64,000 bases of DNA from Verrucomicrobia bacterium LW23 (GCA_003054695.1 QAZA01000005.1:1-64000), one strand, 5' to 3'; positions 43,580 through 52,427 are shown, numbered from the stretch's first letter. Numbers and translations: made by a program. The notes: generated by a model not told the origin, from the letters alone.

Positions 43580-44545
43580 TCAAGTCAGCAACGCGTGCCA
43601 CTGGCGCAGTGGTTCGTCCAGGTCGCACAGCAGGGCCAGTTCCAGCTCGGCGGCCATCTCGCCGGCAAAGCCGCTGGATACGATGCGCCGCCCGGCCGCG
43701 CGGCTGTTCCATAGCTTGGAGGGAAAGACGGCGCCGCGAATCTCCGGGTGCGCGGCAACCAGGTGCACCTCCGCCCGCAGGTAGCAGGCGCGCAGTTGCG
43801 GGCCGGGCACGGGCGGGCGGCGCTCGATCCAATCGGGCATTCGCCTGAGGCCGGGGCCGTCGCCCTGCACGGCCACGGTGTAGCCGTCGCGCCGCAGGGC
43901 CTCGCAGGTGGCGACAAGCGCGTCGACATCGTGCGCGTAGCCGATGTTGCCAAAGTAAACGGCGGTGCGCGGTTCGGGCTCGGCGGCCTCAAAGTGGCGT
44001 ACGGAGGGCCAATTGCGAATGAGCACGGCGTTCGTCCCGTCGTAGCCCAGGTTACCGGCCACGCGCACCACGGTATCCCAGCGGGCCAGCCGCGTATCAA
44101 AGTAGGCGCGCACGGCCCGGCGGATGGGCGACGGGTAGTCCCACACGCCGCGCAGCAGCTCCGGGTAGTAATCCTGCAGCCAGTACACGCTGCGCGCCCC
44201 GCGCTGGCGAATTAGCGCATGCAGCGGGATGGTGGTGGGCGGCGCGCTGGTGACGACGACGGTATCCCCCGCCCGCACCTGCGCGGCAATGTAGCCGGCA
44301 AACGCGCGCCGGCACGCCCAGTAGCCGGCCAGGGTGGAGGCAAAGGAGTAGCGGCGACCGGTACCTGCCTCCAGTCGCACCACGCGGCACGCCGGGGCGG
44401 GGCGGTCGTCAGGCCGGTAGGATCCACTGCAGCCGACAAGCACGGTGTCCGCCCCGGCGGCCGTCATGTGCTCCGCCAGTTGCTCCGCAAGCACGCCGGT
44501 GGGTGCGGCGTCGGGCCAGATAAATTGGTTGAGGATGTGGATCAT
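43580..44545 (-). CDS. Glycosyltransferase family 4 (WcaI-like)
   Basis: A 321-residue GT-B glycosyltransferase. The N-terminal domain starts MIHILNQFIWPDAAPTGVLAEQLAEHM, as in WcaI-type enzymes. The C-terminal domain holds AVYFGNIGYAHDVDALV and QGDGPGLRRM; the E-x7-E donor motif is weak. It is shorter than typical WcaI (about 400). No membrane segment. It probably acts in polysaccharide or glycolipid synthesis and is divergent from a GT2 gene (350-base gap). Confidence 0.83.
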   Translation of the reverse strand: MIHILNQFIWPDAAPTGVLAEQLAEHMTAAGADTVLVGCSGSYRPDDRPAPACRVVRLEAGTGRRYSFASTLAGYWACRRAFAGYIAAQVRAGDTVVVTSAPPTTIPLHALIRQRGARSVYWLQDYYPELLRGVWDYPSPIRRAVRAYFDTRLARWDTVVRVAGNLGYDGTNAVLIRNWPSVRHFEAAEPEPRTAVYFGNIGYAHDVDALVATCEALRRDGYTVAVQGDGPGLRRMPDWIERRPPVPGPQLRACYLRAEVHLVAAHPEIRGAVFPSKLWNSRAAGRRIVSSGFAGEMAAELELALLCDLDEPLRQWHALLT

Positions 44546-44735
44546 GCCTTGCCTGCCTGCAGCAATACGATGCCCGGTTGCGCAGAGGGCAAACCGACGT
44601 CCGGCAGGCCGGGGTTAAGCACCATGTGCCGCTCTTGACACGCGGCAATGCTAAGGTTTGGCCCTGCGCATGACAACAGGAAATCTGTCGCCCCCCCGGC
44701 AGGGTGCGATTGAAATTGATGTATGCAGGATCATT

Positions 44736-44784
44736 TAACCACGGAACACACGGAGCACACGGAATCTACGGAGCTCCGTGGTTA
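44736..44784. repeat. Intergenic inverted repeat of the periodic family (copy 5)
   Basis: Arms TAACCACGGA (44736-44745) and TCCGTGGTTA (44775-44784). The loop between is itself built of ACACACGGAGCACACGGAATC units. It lies in the 350-base divergent gap 44546-44895, where no gene is seen. Confidence 0.85.
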
Positions 44785-44895
44785 GCTCATCCCCTTTCTG
44801 CACCAGGCAAGCGGGGTCGCTATGAGAAAATCGACACGGCCGCGCCGTTTGATGTATACAGGGCGCGGCCCGCTCCGGTCCCCCCATCCCCGCAC

Positions 44896-45885
44896 ATGAC
44901 ATTATTGCCCCTCAGCATTTCGGTCTTCCTGCCCTGCCATAACGAGGAATCGGCCATTGGCAGGTTGGTGCGCGACCTGCGCGAGCTGCTGCCGGGCGTG
45001 GAGCTGCTGGTTGTCGACAACGCCTCCACAGACAACACGTACAGCGAGGCGCTGGCGGCAGGCGCCACGGTGCTTCGCGAGCCCCGACTGGGCAAAGCCA
45101 ACGCCTACCTTACCGCCGTGGAGTGGTGCCAGTCCGACGTTATGGTGATGGTGGACGGCGACGGCAGCTACCCGGCCGTGGCGGTGCGCGATGCCCTGCG
45201 CGACTACCTGCGCGAGCCCGTGGATCTGCTGACCGGCGTGCGCACAGCCGCCGCCGCCACGGAGGCGTTCCGCCCCATGCATCAGGCGGGCAACACCGGG
45301 TTTGGCTACGCGTTCTCCCTGGTAATGGGGGTGCGGCCGCTCGATCTGTTCTCCGGCCTGCGAGTTATGTCGCGTCGCTTTTACAAGAACGTGCCCGTTC
45401 TCTCCAACGGCTTTGAGCTGGAGCTGGAGCTGACGCTGCAGGCCATCGACAAAGCCTACCATATGCGCGAGGTGCCGATCGCCTTTGGCCAGCGCTCGCA
45501 CGGCACCGCCTCCAAGCTGCGCACGTTTCGCGACGGCTTTCGCATCCTGTGGTGCCTGCTCAAGTTGTTTCGCGATTACAAACCGCACCGCTTTTTCCTG
45601 ATTATTGCATCGGTACTCGGCGCTCTCGGTCTGCTGGCCGGTTCGCTGCCCATCTACGAGTACATCCAGACGAGCATGGTGGGCCGCTTTCCGCTGGCGG
45701 GCCTGGCTGCCGCGCTGGAGATTCTGGCCGCGCTGGTTTACCTTAACGGCGTAAGCCTGGAGACGCACCGGCGCGGTGGCCGCGAAGACTTTCAGCTGCG
45801 CGTGCGGGCGAGCTCCCCCAGCACGGCGGATATGCGCCTGCGCGCCCCCGCAACGTCGGAGGCGCTTGGCCTGGGTCCGGCATAG
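44896..45885 (+). CDS. Glycosyltransferase family 2 with C-terminal membrane helices
   Basis: A 329-residue GT2 enzyme of the polyprenyl-phosphate glycosyltransferase type. The start ATG gives MTLLPLSISVFLPCHNEESAIG. It has VVDNASTDNT, the metal-binding DGDGSY (a DXD) and the later NGFELELELTLQA with an RSHGTASK region. Two membrane helices follow at about 237-260 and 275-295. Such proteins charge lipid carriers with sugars. Together with the divergent GT4 and the GT-C-like membrane protein 4.6 kb upstream it suggests local envelope glycan work. Confidence 0.88.
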   Translation: MTLLPLSISVFLPCHNEESAIGRLVRDLRELLPGVELLVVDNASTDNTYSEALAAGATVLREPRLGKANAYLTAVEWCQSDVMVMVDGDGSYPAVAVRDALRDYLREPVDLLTGVRTAAAATEAFRPMHQAGNTGFGYAFSLVMGVRPLDLFSGLRVMSRRFYKNVPVLSNGFELELELTLQAIDKAYHMREVPIAFGQRSHGTASKLRTFRDGFRILWCLLKLFRDYKPHRFFLIIASVLGALGLLAGSLPIYEYIQTSMVGRFPLAGLAAALEILAALVYLNGVSLETHRRGGREDFQLRVRASSPSTADMRLRAPATSEALGLGPA

Positions 45886-46070
45886 CCCCTCCATGCAATG
45901 CGGCGGGCGGCGCCGATGGCAGTCGCGATTTCTGTTTGATATCGCAGGCGCGGCGCCGCACAATAGGCGGGATAGCCCCGGCACTGGCACAGGCACTTAC
46001 CACTGGGCTGGAATCCCCGCGCCGTTGGGCGGCAGCGATTTCCCACCCCATCCGCGCACTTTTCTCTGGC

Positions 46071-47390
46071 ATGTATCCCTTCCCCAAGCTCCTGGCCGTG
46101 GCGGCGCTTATGATTGCGACTGGCCTGGCGGCGTGGCCCGGCGCCGCGGTTACCGCAGCGCACGGGCAGGCGCCGCCGCCGCGCAATGTGCCGTCGGTGC
46201 GTCCGCTGGAGCCGTATCAGCCGCGCACACCACAGGCCCAGCCCCATCCATCGCCCAGCCCGTACGATCAGCTGCAATCTCAGGTGCAGCCCGGGGCGCC
46301 GGCAGCAACGCCGGTCGCTCCGGTGCCTCATCCCGCCCCGGCCCCGGCCCCGCCCCCGCCGCCGCAACGGCCGCCCGGCTTTGTGGCGGTGGTGGAGAGG
46401 CCGCTCTCGGTCACCCGCTTTGCGCTGGATAACGCCGAGGGACAGGACATGCTGAACAAGGCGCTGCTGGCCTACACCCAGCGCGCCACCCCGGCGGAGG
46501 CCTGGCAATCGCTGGGCATTACCCCGGCCGATGTGGTGGGGATCAAGATCACCTCCGGCGGCCCCGGCGGCGCGCGGGATATCGCCACCAAACAGCCGCT
46601 GGTGGCGGCCATCATCCGCGGACTGATGTCCGCCGGCGTACCGCCGCGCCATATTATTGTGTGGGACCGCTGGGCCGCTGACATGCGAGGCGCCGGCTAC
46701 CCGCCCGGCCCCGGCATGGGCGGGGTAACCTACAGCGCCATTACCGCGCGCGACTACGACAAGGAGGCGCTCTTTATCTACGAGGTGCCCGGCGCCCTGA
46801 TGTGGGGCGACGCCGACTTCAAGGCGGGCTCCGGCACGGATATGTACGAGATGGCCAAAGAGTACGGCACGCCCGGCGGCGGTGCGTCCGGCAGCGGCTC
46901 GCAGGTCAGCACGCGCTCGTACTTTGCCAACATTGTCTCGAAGAAGTGCACCAAAATCATCAACGTGCCCGCCTTTGTCGATAACCCCGGCACCGGGCTC
47001 AATGGCTGCATGGCCTCCCTTGCCCTGGGCAGCGTGGACAACAACCGGCGCATGATTGGCGACGGGCAGTGGGGAGACCCGGCCATCGCGGACATCCTGA
47101 GCAAGGACGTGCTGGCCAAAAAGGTGGTGCTGCATATTCTGGACGCCACCGTGGCCCAATACGCCGGCGGCCCCAAGTTCAACCCCCGCAACACCGAGAG
47201 CTTCGGCGCTATCCTGCTCAGCCGCGACCCCGTGGCGATCGACACCCTGGCGCTGGAGCGCGCGGAAAAGTTGCGCAAAGACCACAAAGTAGTGCCCATG
47301 GGCAAAACCGCCGCGCATATCAAGACCGGCGAGAGCTATGGCCTGGGGGTTGCCAAGCGTGATAAGATCCAGGTGCTGAAGGTGCCGTAG
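46071..47390 (+). CDS. Secreted DUF362-domain protein
   Basis: A 439-residue protein with a signal peptide (MYPFPKLLAVAALMIATG, cleavage near AAHGQ), then a Pro/Gln-rich linker to about residue 105, then a DUF362-like domain: VVGIKITSGGPG, IIVWDRWAADMRG, KKCTKIINVPAF, DPVAIDTLALE. DUF362 proteins bind Fe-S or are linked to thiol and tRNA chemistry in some species, but this form has no ferredoxin Cys cluster. Function unknown. It precedes nuoA by 176 bases, a gap that holds a periodic repeat. Confidence 0.75.
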   Translation: MYPFPKLLAVAALMIATGLAAWPGAAVTAAHGQAPPPRNVPSVRPLEPYQPRTPQAQPHPSPSPYDQLQSQVQPGAPAATPVAPVPHPAPAPAPPPPPQRPPGFVAVVERPLSVTRFALDNAEGQDMLNKALLAYTQRATPAEAWQSLGITPADVVGIKITSGGPGGARDIATKQPLVAAIIRGLMSAGVPPRHIIVWDRWAADMRGAGYPPGPGMGGVTYSAITARDYDKEALFIYEVPGALMWGDADFKAGSGTDMYEMAKEYGTPGGGASGSGSQVSTRSYFANIVSKKCTKIINVPAFVDNPGTGLNGCMASLALGSVDNNRRMIGDGQWGDPAIADILSKDVLAKKVVLHILDATVAQYAGGPKFNPRNTESFGAILLSRDPVAIDTLALERAEKLRKDHKVVPMGKTAAHIKTGESYGLGVAKRDKIQVLKVP

Positions 47391-47465
47391 ACGGAGAAAG
47401 CGGCAGTAAACGGGAGAAACCGAGCATAGCAAGCAACTTCCCCACGTTCGTTACATCCTCTCCAT

Positions 47466-47545
47466 TCCCCCCTTTCCCCCTTTCGTCCCCTCCACATTTT
47501 CGTGTGCTTCGTGTGACTCGTGGTTAAAACCTCCCCTTCCTCTCC
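47466..47545. repeat. Periodic intergenic repeat (copy 6)
   Basis: One-sided copy reading TTTCCCCCTTTCGTCCCC, then TTTTCGTGTGCTTCGTGTGACTC, then GTGGTTAAAACC and CCCCTTCC. It aligns over about 75 bases with 31743-31812. It ends about 20 bases before the nuoA start codon, so it would be in that message's leader. Confidence 0.85.
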
Positions 47546-47566
47546 CTCCCTCGCCTCACCCTCGCC

Positions 47567-47938
47567 ATGGAAACCGATGCCTACATCGCCAACTACGGCA
47601 CCATCGCCCTGTTCATCGGCGTCGCGGTCCTGTTCGCCGTCATCCCGCTGATGATCGCCGCGATCATTGCCCCCCGCAAGCCGGGTCGCGTTAAAGGCGA
47701 TACCTACGAGTGCGGCCTGGAGAGCAAGGGCGACGCGTGGGTGCAGTTTCACGCGCAGTACTACCACTACGCCCTGGCCTTCGTCATTTTCGACGTTGAA
47801 GCGCTGTTCCTCTTCCCCTGGGCGGTCGCCTTCACCAACCTCGGGCCTGGGCCGTTCCTGGCCATCTGCGCCTTTGTGCTGATTCTCGCAGAAAGCCTTG
47901 TCTACCTGTGGCTTAAGGGCGTGCTGGATATCAAGTAG
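47567..47938 (+). CDS. nuoA: NADH-quinone oxidoreductase subunit A
   Basis: A 123-residue complex I membrane subunit with three hydrophobic helices. It has the loop YECGLESKGDAWVQFHAQYYHYALAFVIFDVE in pieces typical of NuoA (the ECG and FDVE segments) and a final helix ending LKGVLDIK. In most bacteria nuoA opens a long nuo operon starting with nuoB. Here the next gene is DUF2760-like, so this is an orphan copy or a split operon. All normal features are kept, so it looks functional. Confidence 0.95.
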   Translation: METDAYIANYGTIALFIGVAVLFAVIPLMIAAIIAPRKPGRVKGDTYECGLESKGDAWVQFHAQYYHYALAFVIFDVEALFLFPWAVAFTNLGPGPFLAICAFVLILAESLVYLWLKGVLDIK

Positions 47939-48005
47939 GGCCATGCGACGCGCCCCAGGAGGCCGCCCCGTTCAATTCGGGTTGAACTTCGGCGCAAGTC
48001 CCGTC

Positions 48006-48668
48006 ATGCTGCGGGTTGGCATGAAAGTTCAATTGCTGATTCTTTTACCCGTGATAGCGGTGCTTAATCTGCTGGCGCTGACACCTGTCTCCGCGCAGCT
48101 GGCCCACTTTGTCCCGCTCACCACCATTTTTCTCGGCGGCTACGCGCTGATGCTTGTCGCCACCTCCGTTCCCACCCGCGCCCTTCCTGCCTCCGCGCCT
48201 GCAACGGCTCCGGAACCCAGGAAGGAGCCGATTGCGGAACCCATCAAGCCGGAAGCGCTTCCCGCCAAAACGGCAAGCACGGAGGCTGCGGCGATCACCT
48301 TCCTGGGCCTGCTGCAGGAAAAAGGTCGCTTCGTGGACTTTTTGATGGAGGACGTGACCGAGGCCGAGGACGCGCAGCTCGGCTCCGTAGCGCGCATTGT
48401 GCACGAGGGCTGCCGCGGCGTTCTTGACGACTGCTTTGACGTCAAGCCCGTCTCGACGGAGCCCGAAGGCAACGACATTACCGTACCCGCCGGCTACAAG
48501 GCGGACGAGTACCAGCTGATCGGCAAAGTCACCGGCGAGGCGCCGTTTAAAGGTTCGCTTGTCCACAAAGGCTGGCGCGCCACAAAGGTAAGCCTGCCCC
48601 GCGCGATTGAGGCGGAGGGGGAAGAGCGCCGTGTGATTGTGCCGGCGCAGGTGGAGGTAAAGGGGTAG
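48006..48668 (+). CDS. DUF2760 family membrane protein, Hsp70 partner
   Basis: A 220-residue protein with two N-terminal membrane helices (MKVQLLILLPVIAVLNLLAL; TTIFLGGYALMLVAT), a Pro/Ala-rich linker and a C-terminal DUF2760 domain (about 95-220: ALTFLGLLQEKGRFVDFL-like, VHEGCRGVLDD, FKGSLVHKGWRATKVSLP). DUF2760 genes are commonly found beside DnaK-like genes; the next gene, 27 bases on, is exactly that. The start is uncertain: 48006, 48021 or 47943 are all in frame. Confidence 0.82.
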   Translation: MLRVGMKVQLLILLPVIAVLNLLALTPVSAQLAHFVPLTTIFLGGYALMLVATSVPTRALPASAPATAPEPRKEPIAEPIKPEALPAKTASTEAAAITFLGLLQEKGRFVDFLMEDVTEAEDAQLGSVARIVHEGCRGVLDDCFDVKPVSTEPEGNDITVPAGYKADEYQLIGKVTGEAPFKGSLVHKGWRATKVSLPRAIEAEGEERRVIVPAQVEVKG

Positions 48669-48695
48669 TCTCCGAAGTCGCATATTTATATCCGA

Positions 48696-50657
48696 ATGAG
48701 CACAACAAAGAAGTGGAGCATTGGCATTGACCTGGGCACGAGCAACAGCGCGATTGCCGTGGCCGGGCTCCAAAGCAAATCTGTCGCGGCAAACGCGGAA
48801 GCCGCCTCCTTGGAGTCCCCAGAGTCCTCAGCCCCCGCCACGGTCGCCGCGCCGGAGATCGTCGAGATTACCCAGCGCCTGACGGCCCGCGCGCTGGGCG
48901 AGGCGCCGACCATGGCGTCCGCGCTTTACATCCCGCACGCCTCGGAGTTCCCCGCGGAGCGGATGCGCATGCCGTGGGATTCCGCCGAGACGGAAGATGG
49001 CAAGCCCGCGCCGGCGCCCACCGCCATTGTCGGCAACTTTGCGCGCGAGCACGGAGCGCTGACGCCGGACCGGCTGGTGCTCTCCGCCAAATCCTGGCTG
49101 TGCAACCCTAACGTGGACCACCGCGCAAAGATTCTGCCGTGGGACTCCGACCTTGCCGCGGCGGAAAAGACTTCCCCTCTGGAGGCCTCGCGCCTTTACC
49201 TGGCCCACCTGCGCCACGCCCTGGCCGCCGCCGCCGAGCGCTCGGGCTCCGGCTGGACCTCCGCCGCCGCCGAGGCCGAAGTTATCCTGACCGTGCCCGC
49301 CAGCTTTGACGAAGCGGCGCGCAACCTCACGCTGGAGGCCGCGGCCGCCGCCGGCCTGGGCCACGCCGTACTGCTGGAGGAGCCGCAGGCCGCGTTCTAC
49401 GCATGGATGGCGAAAGCCGCCGCGGACTGGCGCAAGCAAATCACGCCCGGCGATATCATCCTGGTCTGCGACGTGGGCGGCGGCACGGCCGACTTCTCGC
49501 TGATGGTGATTACCGAGGCGGCCGGCAACCTGCAGGTGGAGCGCATCGCCGTGGGCGAGCACATCCTGCTGGGCGGCGACAACATGGACCTGGCCGTTGC
49601 CTTTAACCTGGGCACGCAGTTTGAGGAAGAAGGTAAGTCCCTGGACGCGTGGCAGTTCCAGGCCCTGGTACACGGCGCACGCTCCGCCAAGGAGAAGCTT
49701 TTTGGCGATCCCGCGCTGGAGGAAGTCGCCGTCGCCGTCCCCTCGCGCGGCTCCGGCCTGCTTGCCAAAACCAGCTCCACCCGGCTTACCCGCGCCAAAC
49801 TGCAAGAGATTGTGCTGGAGGGCTTTCTGCCCAAAACCAGGGCCGACGAGATGCCCGCGCAACGCCGCTCCACCGGCCTGCGCGAGCTGGGCCTGCCCTA
49901 CGCCGACGACACAGCCCTCACCAAACACCTGGCACGCTTCCTCACCCGCGCCCTGCAAAACGTCAAGGCCAGCGAGGCGCTCAGCGCCCTGGCCACGGCG
50001 GGCGGCAAATCCCCCTCGGTGCTGGAGGGCGCGTTCCTCAAGCCCAACGCCATCCTGTTTAACGGCGGCGTGTTCCGCGCGGAAATCATCCGCAGGCGCG
50101 TGCTGGACGTGCTGGCCGACTGGTGCGGCGCGCCCATCACGGAGCTGACGGGCTCCGAGCCCGACCTGGCCGTGGCAAAAGGCGCCGCGTACTACGGCGG
50201 CGTACGCGCCACGGGACAGGGCATTCGCATCAAAGCCGGCACGGCCCGCAGCTACTACATTGGCCTGGAGAGCAGCATGATGGCCGTACCCGGCTTCAAA
50301 CCGCCCATCAAAGCGCTGTGCGTAGTGCCGCAAGGCATGGAGGAGGGCAGCGACCTGGTGCTGTCCGCCCGCGAGTTCGGCCTCGTTACCGGCGAGGAAG
50401 CCGACTTCCGCTTCTTCTCCAGCGAAGTGCGCAGCGGCGACACGCAAGGCCAGGTCCTCCCCGACGCCCGGAAAGTCCTGGAGGAGACCTCCACCCTCGC
50501 CGTCACCCTCCCTCCCCTCCCCGGCCGCGCCGCGGGAGATGTCGTGCCCGTGCAACTGGAGGCGCGCGTGACGGAGCTAGGCAACCTGGAGCTCTACATG
50601 AAGCACACCACCAGCGACATGCGATGGAAACTGGAGTTTAAAGTGCGGCTGGAATAG
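48696..50657 (+). CDS. Hsp70-family (DnaK-like) protein
   Basis: A 653-residue Hsp70 ATPase homologue. Phosphate 1 is GIDLGTSNSAIAV at residue 9, phosphate 2 is VCDVGGGTADFSL near 260, and an adenosine region ILFNGGVFRAE lies near 455. Insertions occur after the first motif (Ala/Ser-rich, about 30-50). The C-terminal part (about 520-653) is shorter than the DnaK peptide-binding domain and lacks its helical lid, so client binding must differ. With DUF2760 upstream it probably forms a membrane-linked chaperone unit; this pairing is known but its role is not. Confidence 0.88.
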   Translation: MSTTKKWSIGIDLGTSNSAIAVAGLQSKSVAANAEAASLESPESSAPATVAAPEIVEITQRLTARALGEAPTMASALYIPHASEFPAERMRMPWDSAETEDGKPAPAPTAIVGNFAREHGALTPDRLVLSAKSWLCNPNVDHRAKILPWDSDLAAAEKTSPLEASRLYLAHLRHALAAAAERSGSGWTSAAAEAEVILTVPASFDEAARNLTLEAAAAAGLGHAVLLEEPQAAFYAWMAKAAADWRKQITPGDIILVCDVGGGTADFSLMVITEAAGNLQVERIAVGEHILLGGDNMDLAVAFNLGTQFEEEGKSLDAWQFQALVHGARSAKEKLFGDPALEEVAVAVPSRGSGLLAKTSSTRLTRAKLQEIVLEGFLPKTRADEMPAQRRSTGLRELGLPYADDTALTKHLARFLTRALQNVKASEALSALATAGGKSPSVLEGAFLKPNAILFNGGVFRAEIIRRRVLDVLADWCGAPITELTGSEPDLAVAKGAAYYGGVRATGQGIRIKAGTARSYYIGLESSMMAVPGFKPPIKALCVVPQGMEEGSDLVLSAREFGLVTGEEADFRFFSSEVRSGDTQGQVLPDARKVLEETSTLAVTLPPLPGRAAGDVVPVQLEARVTELGNLELYMKHTTSDMRWKLEFKVRLE

Positions 50658-50700
50658 CAGCACGAAGTTTCAGCCCCTCGTTCCCCCTTCAACCTGGGGT

Positions 50701-50792
50701 CGTGGTGACTTGGTGGTTAGAATTCCTTCACATAAATCCTGGCAGAGGAGTTGAACGCAGGGAATCTACCACCAGGACACGAAGACACCAAG
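50701..50792. repeat. Intergenic inverted repeat of the periodic family (copy 7)
   Basis: Left arm CGTGGTGACTTGGTGG, then TTAGAATTCC (50701-50726). Right arm GGAATCTACCACCAGGACACG, then AAGACACCAAG (50761-50792). The arms pair imperfectly. It lies between the convergent Hsp70 and parB genes and could double as a transcription stop. Confidence 0.75.
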
Positions 50793-50848
50793 TTTCGGAT
50801 TGTGGAAAGTCCCGCGTATTCCCCGTTGCGAGCTTTACTTGACCCGCT

Positions 50849-51817
50849 CTAAAAATCCGTAACGCCAAGCACGCCGAGGACACGGTTGAGATCGTCGGGA
50901 CTGAAGTATTCGATCTCGATCTTCCCCTTCCTGGCCCCGCCGACGAAGCGGACGCGGGTGCCAAGGTGTTGGCGCAGACGGCTTTCCATGGACGTAAAGA
51001 TAGGATCGGCAGGCCTGGCTGCCTTCTTTGATCCGTTCTGCGCCTCGGCGCCTGCGCCGGCCTGGGCGGCGCCTTGTTGCAGCTCGGCCACCACCTTTTC
51101 CGTCTGCCGCACGGTAAGGTTATCGCGCACCACTTTCTCCGCCACGGCGGTGCGCTCCTGCTCGGTCGTCAGCGCCAGGATGGCCTTGGCGTGGCCGACG
51201 GAGAGCTGGCCGTATACAATGTAGCCTTGAATCACCGCCGGCAACTGCAACAGCCGCAACGCGTTGGATACAGCGACGCGGCCTTTGCCCACTCGCTCGG
51301 CAATCTGTTCGTGCGTGAGGCTAAACTCCTGGCTGAGGCGGGCGTAGGCTTCGGCCTCTTCCATCGGGTTAAGGTTGCTGCGCTGGATGTTCTCGACAAG
51401 CGCCAGCTCCAGCACCTGCTCGTTGGTTGCCTCGCGGACGATGACCGGCACCGTCGCCAGGCCCGCCTCGCGCGAGGCCCTCAGGCGGCGCTCGCCGGCA
51501 ATAAGCTCGAATTTTACGCTTGTGCCCGAGCCGGCTCCGCCCTCCGTGCGCCGCACAATCAGCGGCTGCAGGATGCCGTGGGCGCGAATCGACTCCACCA
51601 ACTCCGCAATCGCCTCGGGCGCAAACACTTTGCGCGGCTGCCAGGGGCACGGCAGTATGTCGCCGACCGGCACGGGCATCACGCGCTCGCCTTTCTCCTC
51701 CACGGGCACGGGGCTGGCAAGGGCCGGCACAGGCGTGGCGGCGGGGGATGCGACGGCGGGTTTGCTGGCGGCAATCAGGGCTCCAAGGCCTTTGCCCAGA
51801 GCGGGTGGTTTCGGCAT
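50849..51817 (-). CDS. parB: ParB/Spo0J chromosome-partitioning protein
   Basis: A 322-residue ParB. The start gives MPKPPALGKGLGALI, the classic ParB N-terminus; codons further upstream overlap the divergent nfeD-like gene. The CTPase/ParB domain contains LPCPWQPRK, LIVRR and the GERRLRASREAG box. The HTH domain has SLTHEQIAERVGKGRVAVSNALRLLQLP, and the C-terminal dimerisation domain ends at LGVTDF. parA/soj, usually adjacent, is not upstream here. No parS palindrome was found in the window. Confidence 0.95.
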   Translation of the reverse strand: MPKPPALGKGLGALIAASKPAVASPAATPVPALASPVPVEEKGERVMPVPVGDILPCPWQPRKVFAPEAIAELVESIRAHGILQPLIVRRTEGGAGSGTSVKFELIAGERRLRASREAGLATVPVIVREATNEQVLELALVENIQRSNLNPMEEAEAYARLSQEFSLTHEQIAERVGKGRVAVSNALRLLQLPAVIQGYIVYGQLSVGHAKAILALTTEQERTAVAEKVVRDNLTVRQTEKVVAELQQGAAQAGAGAEAQNGSKKAARPADPIFTSMESRLRQHLGTRVRFVGGARKGKIEIEYFSPDDLNRVLGVLGVTDF

Positions 51818-51941
51818 CGCGCCACAATAGAGCGTCCGCGCGCGCCGGTCAATGCAATGCAACGCCACAGCACCGCGCCACTGCAACGCGCGCGCGGCGC
51901 CCCTTGCCAGTGTGTCCGCCGTATGGCATGATGAGTGGCAG

Positions 51942-52427
51942 ATGGACTGGAACATCATCATCGGCCTCATTATCGCCGGCTTTGTACTGCTGGGCCTGGA
52001 GACTGTGCTGCCCGGCATGGTAGCCGGCCTGCTGGGCTGCTTTTGCCTGGTGCTGGGCGTCGGCCTCAGTTTTGCCGGCGGGCCGGTGGCGGGCGGCGCC
52101 ACGTTTATGGCCGTGTTTGCCCTGCTTATGGTGGTGATGTACGCATATTTCACCTACTTCCCCAAAAGCGCCGTGGGCCGCAGCGTTATGCTTAACGAGG
52201 TGAACGAAGGCGCCTCCGCACCCGCCGCACCCTCCACGCTCGTCGGCCGCCAGGGCGTCATGGCCTCCCCCGCCTACCCCACGGGCATGGCCTCGCTGGA
52301 TGGCCGCCGCGTGGAAGTGGTTGCGGAATCAGGATTTCTGGAGAGCGGCGATGCCGTGGAGGTTGTCTCCGTTAGCGGCACACGGGTGGTGGTGCGGCCG
52401 GCGTCTGCGGCTAACCGCGCCCTGTAA
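51942..52427 (+). CDS. NfeD-like membrane protein
   Basis: A 161-residue short NfeD protein. It has a hydrophobic pair of helices (MDWNIIIGLIIAGFVLLGLETVLPGMVAG and the next to about residue 66), the VLPGMVAGLLG loop, and a C-terminal OB-fold domain (GRQGVMASPAYPTGMASLDGRRVEVVAESG, in the usual order). Short NfeD partners flotillin-like proteins in membrane microdomains, and floA follows 292 bases downstream. The ATG at 51942 starts cleanly before the first helix. Confidence 0.87.
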   Translation: MDWNIIIGLIIAGFVLLGLETVLPGMVAGLLGCFCLVLGVGLSFAGGPVAGGATFMAVFALLMVVMYAYFTYFPKSAVGRSVMLNEVNEGASAPAAPSTLVGRQGVMASPAYPTGMASLDGRRVEVVAESGFLESGDAVEVVSVSGTRVVVRPASAANRAL

